Of a stretch of DNA of 45,107 nucleotides, positions 22,288 to 31,557 are shown in pieces. The notes beneath the pieces were generated by a model, which was given only the letters and a program-made list of their open reading frames with translations, did not search any database and had not been told where the DNA came from. The stretch spans positions 1 to 45,107 of the forward strand of contig URHS01000018.1 in NCBI GenBank assembly GCA_900547685.1. Direction: 5' to 3'. The first letter of the stretch is position 1, and the number at the start of each line of letters is the position of its first letter. The translations under genes and the position numbers were made by a program. The stretch comes from an uncultured Blautia sp. (lineage in GTDB: Bacteria; Bacillota; Clostridia; Lachnospirales; Lachnospiraceae).

Positions 22288-24051
22288 TTACGGCAACGGA
22301 TACTGCTTTCTCGTTTCTTCCATTCTTCTCTGGAAAGTTTCATTATCTTCACGTTTTACTGCATTTAAATAACTGTGTGTATCAAAACTGTCCTCTGCTA
22401 CCTGCAAAATACATACTGCAATATTAGAACAATGGTCTGCAATACGCTCCAGACTTGTAGTAATATCTGACAAAATAAATCCCTGTTCGATAGTACACTT
22501 TCCTTCTCTTAATCGTCTTATATGACGTGCCTTTAATTCCTGATTCAATTCATCGATAATCTCTTCTAAAGGCTCTACTTTTTTTGCGCTTTCAATATTT
22601 GTGTTTTCAAATACATCATAAGAAATGCTTACAATATCCACCACTGCTTTTGAAATCACCTTTAACTCTTCCAGTGCTTTTTCAGAAAAGCTCAGGTCTT
22701 TTTCATGCAGCTCTTTTGCTGATTCCATGATATTTACTGCATGATCAGAAATTCTTTCAAAATCTCCAATACAATGAAGAATAATAGATAAATCTCTGCT
22801 GTCATGAACATTTAAGTCTTTCTGTCCTAATTTGACCAGATAACTTCCCAAAGCATCTTCGTATTCATCTACATTATTTTCTTCTGCGATAACCTTTTGC
22901 GCATCTGTTTCCCTATATTCGCCCAACATGGACAATGCTGTAAATAAAGACTCTTTTGAGGCTTCTGCCATTCTCTTTGCGGCATTACGGCTCTGCTCCA
23001 TAGCAAATGCCGGTTTTTCTAAGAAACGCACATCTAAAAGCTGTGCAGCTTCGGACTGAGGTACCACCGGTTCCTCCTCGTCACGAATAGTAAGACATGC
23101 CAGTTTTTCCAGTCCTGATGAAAACGGAAGTAAAATCGCTGTAGCAAATACATTAAATGCACTGTGTGCAACTGCAATGCCTGCCGCATCTGCTGCATGA
23201 TTCATAAAACCAAAATCCAACACCATATTTAAACCATAGAACACAATAAGGAACACGGTTGTACCGATAATATTAAAATACAAATGTACCATGGCTGCTC
23301 TCTTCGCATTTTTCTTTGCTCCAATAGCTGATAAAAGTGCTGTTACACAAGTACCGATATTCTGACCTAAGATAATAGGAATTGCTACGCTATAGCTAAC
23401 TGCACCTGTTACACAAAGAGCCTGTAAAATACCCACTGATGCAGAAGAACTCTGAATAACAGCTGTAAGTAATGCACCTGCCAGCATACCTAAAAGCGGA
23501 TTAGAGAATGCAGTTAAAATCCCCGTAAATTCCGGCACATCAGCCAGTGGTTTTACAGCTGCACTCATACTGTCCATACCAAACATCAGCACTGCAAATC
23601 CAAGGAAAATTGTACCAATATCCTTCTTCTTCTCACTTTTTGCAAACAATAAAAAAGCCACACCGATAATTGCCAAAATAGGTGAAAAGGATGTAGGCTT
23701 AAACATCTGAATAAAGAAGCTGTCGCTTTCAATTCCGGAAAGACTCAAAATCCAGGAAGTAATCGTAGTACCGATATTGGCACCCATAATTACACCTACT
23801 GCCTGCGATAATTTCATAATACCGGAGTTTACAAATCCAACGACCATAACCGTTGTAGCAGAAGACGACTGAATAACGGCTGTTACCAAAGCACCCAGTC
23901 CTACTGCTTTTAGAGGATTTGAGGTAAGTCCCTCTAAAATCTTTTCCATTTTTCCACCGGAAACCTTAGAAAGTCCATCTCCCATAACATGCATTCCGTA
24001 TAGGAAAAGTGCCAGACCTCCAATCATACTTAAAACACTAAAAAAGTCCAT
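22288..24051 (-). CDS. Na/Pi cotransporter family protein with PhoU-like domain
   Basis: Sodium-dependent phosphate transporter, 587 aa. Two inverted Na_Pi_cotrans repeats are seen, each with the QSSSA signature: ALVTAVIQSSSATTVMVVGF near 57 and ALLTAVIQSSSASVGILQAL near 197, amid about eight helices (to residue about 320). The rest (about 350-560) is cytoplasmic and PhoU-like with helical ED-rich repeats (DFERISDHAVNIMESAKELH and LERIADHCSNIAV), which have the E(R)xxDHxxNI metal-binding motif twice. Transporters of this group move phosphate in or out; direction is not settled. It is encoded directly upstream of PhoP/PhoR (22 nt gap), suggesting a phosphate-homeostasis unit. Confidence 0.92.
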   Translation of the reverse strand: MDFFSVLSMIGGLALFLYGMHVMGDGLSKVSGGKMEKILEGLTSNPLKAVGLGALVTAVIQSSSATTVMVVGFVNSGIMKLSQAVGVIMGANIGTTITSWILSLSGIESDSFFIQMFKPTSFSPILAIIGVAFLLFAKSEKKKDIGTIFLGFAVLMFGMDSMSAAVKPLADVPEFTGILTAFSNPLLGMLAGALLTAVIQSSSASVGILQALCVTGAVSYSVAIPIILGQNIGTCVTALLSAIGAKKNAKRAAMVHLYFNIIGTTVFLIVFYGLNMVLDFGFMNHAADAAGIAVAHSAFNVFATAILLPFSSGLEKLACLTIRDEEEPVVPQSEAAQLLDVRFLEKPAFAMEQSRNAAKRMAEASKESLFTALSMLGEYRETDAQKVIAEENNVDEYEDALGSYLVKLGQKDLNVHDSRDLSIILHCIGDFERISDHAVNIMESAKELHEKDLSFSEKALEELKVISKAVVDIVSISYDVFENTNIESAKKVEPLEEIIDELNQELKARHIRRLREGKCTIEQGFILSDITTSLERIADHCSNIAVCILQVAEDSFDTHSYLNAVKREDNETFQRRMEETRKQYPLP

Positions 24052-24151
24052 TCTGTTCTCCTTTTGTCTTTTATATTCTTTCGTTTTTTCCTCATTATAT
24101 AAATTTTATATAAATATTTCTAGGGGGGTTATGTTAAATCTGTGTAAAATT

Positions 24152-24655
24152 TTAAAAGCTTTTAATCTGATCTTCTGTATCATCCGTATTTTTCAAAATT
24201 TTCTTAATAACAATATAATATCCTGTGTTTTCATTGATTTTCACCCAGACTCTATCCCCTTCCCGATGTCCTAAAATAGCTTTGCCGAGAGGTGACTCTA
24301 TACTGATTTTATTGTCCAGGGAATTTCCTCTGATTGAAGTTACTAATTTATAAGTTTCTGTTTCATCGTCATCTTCAAAGTACACCTCAATCACATTATT
24401 CATTCCTGCTTCATCTGCTTTTGAATCTTCGGAAACAATCTCTGCCGTTTTTAACATTCTTTCCAGATAGCGAATACGGCTCTCATTTTTGTTTTTATCC
24501 TTCTTTGCTGCATAATATTCAAAATTCTCACTTAAGTCCCCCTGTGCTCTCGCCTCCTTTACTGCTTCAATAGCCTCTTTACGGACAGTCAGCTTTCTAT
24601 ACTCTATTTCTGCCTCAATTTTTTTTACATCATTTTCAGTAAGACGCTCACCCAT
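24152..24655 (-). CDS. GreA/GreB-type transcript cleavage factor
   Basis: Protein of 167 aa with the two-domain Gre layout. The N-terminal coiled coil contains ARAQGDLSENFEYYAAKKDKN, whose tip acids (Asp and Glu in DLSEN) reach into the RNA polymerase secondary channel to help cleave backtracked RNA. The C-terminal FKBP-like domain has SPLGKAILGHREGDRVWVK, the conserved GreA end. Start is ATG 24655 with GAGG six bases upstream. The central spacing is a few residues different from housekeeping GreA, so it may be a paralogue (a second, GreA-like factor). No co-operonic gene; a promoter region of about 110 nt precedes it. Confidence 0.9.
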   Translation of the reverse strand: MGERLTENDVKKIEAEIEYRKLTVRKEAIEAVKEARAQGDLSENFEYYAAKKDKNKNESRIRYLERMLKTAEIVSEDSKADEAGMNNVIEVYFEDDDETETYKLVTSIRGNSLDNKISIESPLGKAILGHREGDRVWVKINENTGYYIVIKKILKNTDDTEDQIKSF

Positions 24656-24704
24656 ATCCATCCTCTTTTCTAAAATTTATTCCATTTTAGTATACCCCTT
24701 ACAT

Positions 24705-24757
24705 AAAAAATGGGCAATCCCCATTTCTTTCCACAAATGAAGAATTGCCCATAAGTT
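24705..24757. terminator. Terminator after the flavodiiron gene
   Basis: A 9-bp outer stem ATGGGCAAT (24710-24718) with ATTGCCCAT (24744-24752) continues with G-U pairs to a second stem; the minus strand then reads TTTTTT (complement of 24705-24710). It lies between the flavodiiron gene and the Gre gene. Confidence 0.85.
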
Positions 24758-24772
24758 TTTATTTGTATTCTT

Positions 24773-27304
24773 TTATTTCATTATTTCTTTATAAGAACTA
24801 TGTTTTTCTAATGCCTGTGTCATCTCTGCCATAGAACTTACATCTCCAATGAGAATAACACCACAAAGTCTGTTATTTAAGAAATAATATTTACGATACT
24901 GCTTTTTACCCATATCTTTAAATTCTACTGTCTTATAAATAAGGTTTGGATTTTTACCATTATCACCTGCAGCAAACAGTGCTGTTTTCATTCCATGGAA
25001 GCTAAGCGCAGCCGGAACAGTCTCATACACTGCCTCATCTCCTGTGGCACTTGCACCGGCAACTTTTCCCTGTTCCACTGCCTGTGGCCAAATTGCATAA
25101 TTGATGTTGTTATACTGAGCACAATCACCACATGCATAAATATCAGAAATATTCGTTTCCATTTTTTCGTTTACAAGAACACCTCTGTCAATTTCAATAC
25201 CAGCCTCTTTCGCCAACTGCGTATTGGCACGCACACCACAGGACATAATTACCAGCTCTGCCGGAAGAACTTCTCCACTTCCCAGTTTTACACCGGTTAC
25301 ATGGCTGTCACCCTGAATTTCTTCAATCTGAACACCTGTATGAATTTGAATACCCTGATTTTCACTAATAAGTTTTAACATGTCTCCTGCTGCATCATCA
25401 AGCTGACGTGCCATAAGTTTTGGAGCAAGTTCCAGTACAGTTACATTACATTTTGCTTTTTTTAATTCCCATGCAGCTTCCAATCCTAAAACGCCACCGC
25501 CGATTACCACTACATTTTTTACTTCCGGCAACATCTTATCAATTTTTCTGGTGTCTTCCAGACGACGGATTGCTGCCACACCCTCCTTATCATGTCCCGG
25601 AATTGGTGGAATAAAGCTTTCTGAACCAAGAGCATAAACCAGTTTTGTATAAGTAAGCTTCATCCCGCCTTCTAAAAGTACTTCTTTTGCATCTGTATTG
25701 ATAGCTTCAATCTGTTTTCCAAGTACAAGATGAATATTCTGCTCCTCATACCATTTTTCATTTTGAATTTCGATCTGTTCTTCGGTCAAGTCTGCCATAA
25801 GAGATTTTGTCAGCATTGGACGGTTATAAGGACGATATGGTTCATTCGATACCATAACAATAGATCCTGTTTTATCTCTTTCTCTGATTGCTGATGCAGC
25901 ATAAAATCCTGCAGCACCGGAGCCCAAAATCACATAAAAGTTCTTTGTATCATTACTGTAAGTATTTTCTTCTGCTTCTACTTCTACAAAGTTTTCTTTT
26001 CCAACACCACATACCGGACAAATTTCCATAGAAGAGTCAAAAATCTCTCCACATACAAGACATTTTACAAGGGTTCTTGTTCCTGCTGCCTTCTTCACAT
26101 TTTCCTTATTCTGTAAGAGACATCCAAAGTTATAACCATAATCATAAGCATCAATTAAATTATCTTCTCCCGGTTTAAATTTCACACGGAAACCTTCATC
26201 CGGAACTCTCATTTTTAACTGTTTCAGTCTTTCAATTAAATGTGGCACAGCCTCTCCGCTCCAGCCATAACTTCCGAAAGCACTTGCCAGTTTACCGCCA
26301 TGAGTTCCCGCAAAAATAGAAGTAGTTAAATCCCAGATTGGTTTTAATGCTTCTCCTACGATAGTAGGGGAACCAAAAAGAATACCATCTGCAAATCCCA
26401 ATTCTTCCAGTACCTTTGCCTGCTCTGCTTCTACCATATCATAACAGTGCACATCAATATCTCCGCTTTCTTCAATGCCCTTTGCAATGGTTTCTGCCAG
26501 CTGTTTTGTATAACCATAAGCGCTTACATAAGGAATAATTACCGTCTTTTTGGGATTTGGATTTACTACTGTACACCATTCCTCATAAGTATCCAGCATA
26601 AAATCAATTTTTGCATCCAAAACAGGTCCATGTCCCGTACAAATCATGGAAATATCCAGTTTACGCACTCTATCCAATGCTTTTTTCATATATGGCTTGA
26701 AAGGTCCGATAATATTATCAAAATAATATTTTGTAGCTCTCATATAGCCTTCCTGGTCTGTTACCTTGCTTACTAAAACATCATGGAAACCATAATGTGA
26801 GCCAAAGGAATCACAAGTTACTAAAATCTGTTCTTCCTCAATATAAGTATACATGGTATCCGGCCAATGCAGATTTGGTACAACCAGGAATTTCAGTGTT
26901 TTATCACCGATTTTCATTTCCTGATTATCCTTTACCACAATAGCGGTAAATTCTCCGTTTACAATTTCTTTCAAAAAGTTTACAGCACAGCCTGTTGCTA
27001 TAATTTTCATTCCCGGATTAATTTCCAGAAGTTTCTCCACGCTTCCTGCATGATCCGGCTCTGTATGGCTGACTACCAGATAATCAATTTTTGTTACATC
27101 TGTAAGTTCTTTCAACTTTTCTAAATATTCATCAAAAAATTTTGCTTTTGCTGTTTCAAATAAAACAGTCTTGTCTCCAGCCTTCATAACATAAGAATTG
27201 TAAGTTGTCCCGAATTCTGTATACATTATAATGTCAAACACACGTAAATTATCGTCTACAATCCCTGTCCAATAAAAATTCTCTCTTAATTTCAGTGATT
27301 CCAT
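24773..27304 (-). CDS. Class F flavodiiron protein (FDP-rubredoxin-NADH reductase fusion)
   Basis: Reduces oxygen to water (possibly NO) in the cytoplasm of anaerobes using NADH without separate partners. The 843 residues contain, in order, a metallo-beta-lactamase diiron domain (1-248), flavodoxin-like FMN domain (253-395), a short-spacer rubredoxin (415-432) and an NADH:rubredoxin oxidoreductase (455-843). Diiron ligands can all be placed: His 80, Glu 82, His 85, His 146, Asp 165 and His 225. Rubredoxin cysteines are 415, 418, 429 and 432. The reductase has GSGAAGFYAA and GGGVLGLEAA for FAD and NADH. This matches the class F protein of Clostridioides difficile (FdpF) in architecture. It is transcribed alone and followed by a terminator. 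Confidence 0.94.
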   Translation of the reverse strand: MESLKLRENFYWTGIVDDNLRVFDIIMYTEFGTTYNSYVMKAGDKTVLFETAKAKFFDEYLEKLKELTDVTKIDYLVVSHTEPDHAGSVEKLLEINPGMKIIATGCAVNFLKEIVNGEFTAIVVKDNQEMKIGDKTLKFLVVPNLHWPDTMYTYIEEEQILVTCDSFGSHYGFHDVLVSKVTDQEGYMRATKYYFDNIIGPFKPYMKKALDRVRKLDISMICTGHGPVLDAKIDFMLDTYEEWCTVVNPNPKKTVIIPYVSAYGYTKQLAETIAKGIEESGDIDVHCYDMVEAEQAKVLEELGFADGILFGSPTIVGEALKPIWDLTTSIFAGTHGGKLASAFGSYGWSGEAVPHLIERLKQLKMRVPDEGFRVKFKPGEDNLIDAYDYGYNFGCLLQNKENVKKAAGTRTLVKCLVCGEIFDSSMEICPVCGVGKENFVEVEAEENTYSNDTKNFYVILGSGAAGFYAASAIRERDKTGSIVMVSNEPYRPYNRPMLTKSLMADLTEEQIEIQNEKWYEEQNIHLVLGKQIEAINTDAKEVLLEGGMKLTYTKLVYALGSESFIPPIPGHDKEGVAAIRRLEDTRKIDKMLPEVKNVVVIGGGVLGLEAAWELKKAKCNVTVLELAPKLMARQLDDAAGDMLKLISENQGIQIHTGVQIEEIQGDSHVTGVKLGSGEVLPAELVIMSCGVRANTQLAKEAGIEIDRGVLVNEKMETNISDIYACGDCAQYNNINYAIWPQAVEQGKVAGASATGDEAVYETVPAALSFHGMKTALFAAGDNGKNPNLIYKTVEFKDMGKKQYRKYYFLNNRLCGVILIGDVSSMAEMTQALEKHSSYKEIMK

Positions 27305-27397
27305 TTTGGAAACCCCCTTTATGTGTATTTACAGATCGTTTTTTCGCTGTTACCTATAGTATAATACTAACTGGACAAAAATACTACTGTTTTTTCT

Positions 27398-30052
27398 CTA
27401 TTCGAATTTTTTCCTTCCCAAACGTACATCTTCCATAAATTCTTCCCACTCTTTCGGAAGGCTGTCAAAGAGATACGTTCCGCTTTTTTTCTGTTTTTCA
27501 AGATAAAATTCTCGAATTTCCTCTTTCATCTGACCGATTTCATCTAATAAATTTTTTGCTGACATTCGGGAAGCTCCCTGTCCTAAAATAATCACCTGTT
27601 CCATCGCATCTGAAGTGGCAACAGTTACATGATATTTCCGTCCGATTTCATGAACTGTTTTCTCAATATACTGATCTGCTGTCTCAGCTTCTTTTGTATA
27701 AACTACATAAATATTATGATATTTCTGTACGGAACCTTGATTTCCCTCTACCTTATAGGCATCAAACACCAAAATCAGCGTACATTTCTTATACCCTTGA
27801 TAATTGCAAAGAATATCCATCAGCTTATTTCTTGCAGCTTCAATATTTACTTTTGCCAGTTCGTTTAAATCTTCCCATGCAAAAATAATATTATATCCAT
27901 CGACCAGAAGATATTCCTTCTCCACTTGCTTTTTAGGTGTTCTTGTCTCCCCTCCCTTTGCTGTAACAGTACGGGAAGTTTTTTGAAATCCATTTCTTTC
28001 CCTCTTAATAGAACCATAGGTCCTAGTAAAAATCTCTTCCAATTCTTGTTCATCCAATCGAATTTGTGAAAAACTTGTCCGGGGTTCTTTTTCTGCCGGT
28101 TTTTCTTTTGGCTTACTCCACCCCGTATCAATATGGGCATATTCTTCTACTTTATCCCAACTTACGTTAAATCCTGCCCCATGTGAGCAAAAAACAGAGC
28201 CTGTAGGATTTTCCAAGTCACTTTCCGAATTGTAATTAATCTCTGCAAGAACTTCTTCTGTATTATGACAAGGTTCATATCCTTTTAAGGAACAAAACAA
28301 CCTTCCTGTTCCCCTTGTATAAGAAATTACTTCCTTTTGATATCCCCGCATAGTCACTACAGGTGCTTCTCCGGTAAGAACACACATATCCCCATCGGTC
28401 TTTGGAGGTTCAAAGCTTCCATACATTTTCTGAATATCTGTCATGGCTCTGCCTACCATATCCTGTGGCACTTCCAGTCTGTATTCATATACCGGTTCCA
28501 ATAAAATATTTTTTGCTTTTTTTAGTCCCTGACGCACAGCACGATAAGTTGCCTGTCTAAAATCTCCGCCTTCCGTATGTTTTGTGTGAGCCTTCCCTGC
28601 AATCAAAGTAATTTTCATATCTGTAATTTCTGAGCCGGTAAGCACACCTCTATGGGATTTTTCTATTAAATGGGTAAGAACCAGTCTCTGCCAGTTCCTG
28701 TCCAACACATCCTCACTACAATCAGAAGTAAATTCCAATCCGCTGCCACGTTTTAAAGGCTCCAGTAGCAGATGTACCTCCGCATAGTGACGTAAAGGCT
28801 CAAAATGTCCAATTCCCTCTATTTTATCTGCAATGGTTTCTTTATACACAATACTTCCTGAGCCAAATTCCACAGAAATTCCAAAACGCTCCTGTATCAT
28901 ACTCTTTAAAATTTCAATCTGTACTTCCCCCATGACCTGTGCATGGATTTCTCCTAACTGCTCATTCCATAAAATGTGCAATAGGGGTTCTTCTTCCTCC
29001 AGTTCACGAAGTTTTCGGAGCATATTATGCACATCACACCCTTCGGGAAGCTGGATTTCATAAGTAAGTACCGGTGTCAAAACCGGTTCTTTTCCTGCCT
29101 GTTCTGCCCCCAGACACTCCCCTGCAAAAGTATGCGAAAGTCCTGTTACTGCACATATACTTCCTGGCAAAACCTCATTTGCGGAAGAAAAACCCCCACC
29201 GTCATAAATACGGATTTGATCTACCTTTTCCTCCCAGTTTTTCCCGTTTATAATCTGTTTCACTTTCAAATTTCCACCGGTTACTTTTAAATGTGTCAAT
29301 CGATTTCCCTTTTCATCTCTGGAAATCTTAAACACTCTGGCACTAAATGCATCTGCATATTTAGGGCATTGAGTATATAAATCCAATCCTTCTAAAAATT
29401 CCTGAATCCCCTGAAGTTTTAATGCCGAACCAAAGTAACAGGGAAAAACCTGTCGCTTTCTTATCATTTCCTGAATATCTGATACAGGTACTTCTCCCTG
29501 TTCTAGATATTTTTCAAGAACTTTGTCATCGCAAACTGCCAGTTCCTCCAAAAATTCAGAATTACCCTCTTTTGAAAAAGTAAAATCAACACATTCCTGA
29601 TCCAATCTATTTTTCAGTTCCAAAAGCAGTTTTTCTCTATCAGTTCCCTCCTGATCCATCTTATTAACAAAAATAAACACAGGAATTTCATACTCCTTCA
29701 ATAGCTTCCACAAGGTCTGCACATGCCCCTGCACGCCATCGGCACCACTAATTACCAGAATTGCATAATCCAACACCTGTAATGTTCTCTCCATTTCAGC
29801 AGAAAAGTCCACATGTCCCGGAGTATCCAAAAGTGCAATCTCCTTCTCATTTAACGTAAAACCTGCCTGTTTGGAAAAAATGGTAATACCCCTCTCTTTT
29901 TCCAAAGCATAGGTATCCAGAAATGCATCCTGATGATCCACACGACCTACTTTTCGAATACTCCCTGTATGATATAAAATTCCCTCCGCAAGGGTTGTCT
30001 TCCCTGCATCAACATGGGCCAAAATACCCACTGCCAAACGATTTGTCTCCAT
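27398..30052 (-). CDS. TetM/EF-G-like translational GTPase fused to a Rae1-like NYN nuclease domain
   Basis: An 884-residue fusion from ATG 30052, placed 8 nt after AGGA; an ATG at 30061 has a poor site. Residues 1-640 form a ribosomal-protection-type GTPase: AHVDAGKTT (G1), RGITIFS (G2, switch I), DTPGHVDF (G3), NKMD (G4), and domains II-V homologous to TetM/TetO and EF-G. Where TetM has YSPVS at the domain IV tip, this protein has KHTEG, so tetracycline release is doubtful. A charged linker (about 641-712) leads to a YacP/Rae1-type NYN domain (713-845) in which DGYN (Asp 718), FDA (Asp 764), ETAD (Asp 793) and TSD (Asp 815) keep the acidic catalytic set of the ribosome-dependent mRNA endonuclease Rae1. 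A natural reading is a nuclease delivered to the A site. Upstream by 21 nt is a MATE exporter. Confidence 0.92.
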   Translation of the reverse strand: METNRLAVGILAHVDAGKTTLAEGILYHTGSIRKVGRVDHQDAFLDTYALEKERGITIFSKQAGFTLNEKEIALLDTPGHVDFSAEMERTLQVLDYAILVISGADGVQGHVQTLWKLLKEYEIPVFIFVNKMDQEGTDREKLLLELKNRLDQECVDFTFSKEGNSEFLEELAVCDDKVLEKYLEQGEVPVSDIQEMIRKRQVFPCYFGSALKLQGIQEFLEGLDLYTQCPKYADAFSARVFKISRDEKGNRLTHLKVTGGNLKVKQIINGKNWEEKVDQIRIYDGGGFSSANEVLPGSICAVTGLSHTFAGECLGAEQAGKEPVLTPVLTYEIQLPEGCDVHNMLRKLRELEEEEPLLHILWNEQLGEIHAQVMGEVQIEILKSMIQERFGISVEFGSGSIVYKETIADKIEGIGHFEPLRHYAEVHLLLEPLKRGSGLEFTSDCSEDVLDRNWQRLVLTHLIEKSHRGVLTGSEITDMKITLIAGKAHTKHTEGGDFRQATYRAVRQGLKKAKNILLEPVYEYRLEVPQDMVGRAMTDIQKMYGSFEPPKTDGDMCVLTGEAPVVTMRGYQKEVISYTRGTGRLFCSLKGYEPCHNTEEVLAEINYNSESDLENPTGSVFCSHGAGFNVSWDKVEEYAHIDTGWSKPKEKPAEKEPRTSFSQIRLDEQELEEIFTRTYGSIKRERNGFQKTSRTVTAKGGETRTPKKQVEKEYLLVDGYNIIFAWEDLNELAKVNIEAARNKLMDILCNYQGYKKCTLILVFDAYKVEGNQGSVQKYHNIYVVYTKEAETADQYIEKTVHEIGRKYHVTVATSDAMEQVIILGQGASRMSAKNLLDEIGQMKEEIREFYLEKQKKSGTYLFDSLPKEWEEFMEDVRLGRKKFE

Positions 30053-30073
30053 AATTTCCATCCTATCTCTTAT

Positions 30074-31408
30074 TTATTCTCGATTTGGGCATATCAATGT
30101 TTTGTAATATAAAAATCCTGCTAAGTCAGCCAGCCCCCACCCAATAGGTACGGACCACCAAATTCCTGTTACTCCGATTTGCGGAATTGCAGACAATGCA
30201 TAAGCCAGCGCTACTCTTGTTCCTAAGGAAATTATCGTAAGCACTAATGACATACCTGGTTTTTTTACTGCTCTATAATACCCATACAACAAAAACAGAC
30301 AACCAATGCCGCAGTAAAAAGCACCTTCTATCCGCAGATATTCCACTCCTGCATTTAAAATTGCCGTTTCCTCAGGTCTTATAAAAATCATCATTAATGG
30401 CCTTGCAAAAATGAATACCACAGCAGATATGCACAGAGAAAATCCCACCGAAAGACTGACTGCTTTCTTGATTCCTTTTTTTATTCTATCTTCTTTCCCG
30501 GCTCCATAATTCTGAGCTACAAAAGTAGAAAACGCATTTCCAAAGTCCTGTACCGGCATATAAGCAAAAGAGTCAATTTTTACAGCTGCTGCAAAAGCAG
30601 CCATAACCACCGTTCCAAAGCTGTTTACAAGTCCCTGTACCATGAGAATTCCCAAATTCATCACAGATTGCTGCAAACAAGTCAAAAAAGAAAATTGCCC
30701 AATTGCTTTCATCATCTTCCATTGGGGACGTATATATTTTTTAATTCCATGAAAATAAGGCAGCCTGATTCCGCTGTAAAGAAAAATCCCAATACCTGAC
30801 ACATACTGAGAAAGCACTGTAGCTGCAGCTGCTCCTGCTACACCCCATTTAAGTCCCAGTACAAACCATAAATCCAAAATAATGTTCAGCACTGCACTTA
30901 CTGCCAGAAACATTAATGGTACTACAGAATTTCCTACTGCACGCAGTAAAGATGCAAAATAATTATATAAAAAAGAAGCAAATATCCCCCAGAAAACAAT
31001 CCAGAGATACTCTTTCATCATGTCATAAATTTCTTTGGGAACTTGCAAAAAATCCATAATCGGATGAATACAGAGAAAAACAATCACATTCAGTACCAAA
31101 GCCACTCCTAAAATCAGCCAAAATGCAGCTGCCATACTTTCTTTTAATTTTTCTTCATTTTTCTCACCGTAATAAATGGAAAAAACTGCTCCGCTTCCCA
31201 TAGATAATCCCAGAAGTATAGATGTCAAAAAGGTCATCAGTGTATAAGACGAACCTACTGCCGCTAAAGCCTCTGCTCCCAAAAAGCGCCCCACAATTAA
31301 AGTATCTGCTATGTTATAAAATTGCTGCAATAAATTTCCCGCAATCATGGGCATTGCAAAAAGCAATAATGTTTTTGTAATAGAACCTTGTGTTAAATCT
31401 TTCTGCAT
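30074..31408 (-). CDS. MATE family efflux transporter
   Basis: Multidrug/toxin extrusion antiporter (probably Na+ or H+), 444 aa with twelve predicted helices in two similar halves. The first half starts ITKTLLLFAMPMIAGNLLQQFYNIADTLIVGRFLGAEALAAVGSSYTLMTFLTSILLGLSMGSGAVFSIYYG, a typical MATE N-lobe; the second half repeats it from about 230 (FSFLTCLQQSVMNLGILMVQGLVNSFGTVVMAAFAAAVKIDSFAYMPVQDFGNAFSTFVAQNYGAG). It starts behind GGAGTG and ends 21 nt before the GTPase-NYN gene, so the pair may be an operon. Substrate is unknown. Confidence 0.92.
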   Translation of the reverse strand: MQKDLTQGSITKTLLLFAMPMIAGNLLQQFYNIADTLIVGRFLGAEALAAVGSSYTLMTFLTSILLGLSMGSGAVFSIYYGEKNEEKLKESMAAAFWLILGVALVLNVIVFLCIHPIMDFLQVPKEIYDMMKEYLWIVFWGIFASFLYNYFASLLRAVGNSVVPLMFLAVSAVLNIILDLWFVLGLKWGVAGAAAATVLSQYVSGIGIFLYSGIRLPYFHGIKKYIRPQWKMMKAIGQFSFLTCLQQSVMNLGILMVQGLVNSFGTVVMAAFAAAVKIDSFAYMPVQDFGNAFSTFVAQNYGAGKEDRIKKGIKKAVSLSVGFSLCISAVVFIFARPLMMIFIRPEETAILNAGVEYLRIEGAFYCGIGCLFLLYGYYRAVKKPGMSLVLTIISLGTRVALAYALSAIPQIGVTGIWWSVPIGWGLADLAGFLYYKTLICPNRE

Positions 31409-31476
31409 GATACACTCCTTCCGCTGCCTTCTATTTTACCATAATCAACCAGATTATGAAAAGTAACTATTCCGTC

Positions 31477-31506
31477 TTTACAAGCTTATCACGCATAGTA
31501 TATAAT
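31477..31506 (+). promoter_or_regulatory. Promoter of mecA
   Basis: TTTACA (31477-31482), 18 nt and TATAAT (31501-31506), 52 nt before the ATG at 31558. Confidence 0.65.
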
Positions 31507-31557
31507 GTAAAAGAGAAAATAGCATCTTTAGATAATAAACAGACAGGATGTGATGTT

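Noticed and set aside
27398..30052. Plain tetracycline-resistance gene (tetM/tetW)
   Set aside because: The domain IV tip differs from TetM, there is a nuclease domain, and no mobile element surrounds the gene; the name would mislead.
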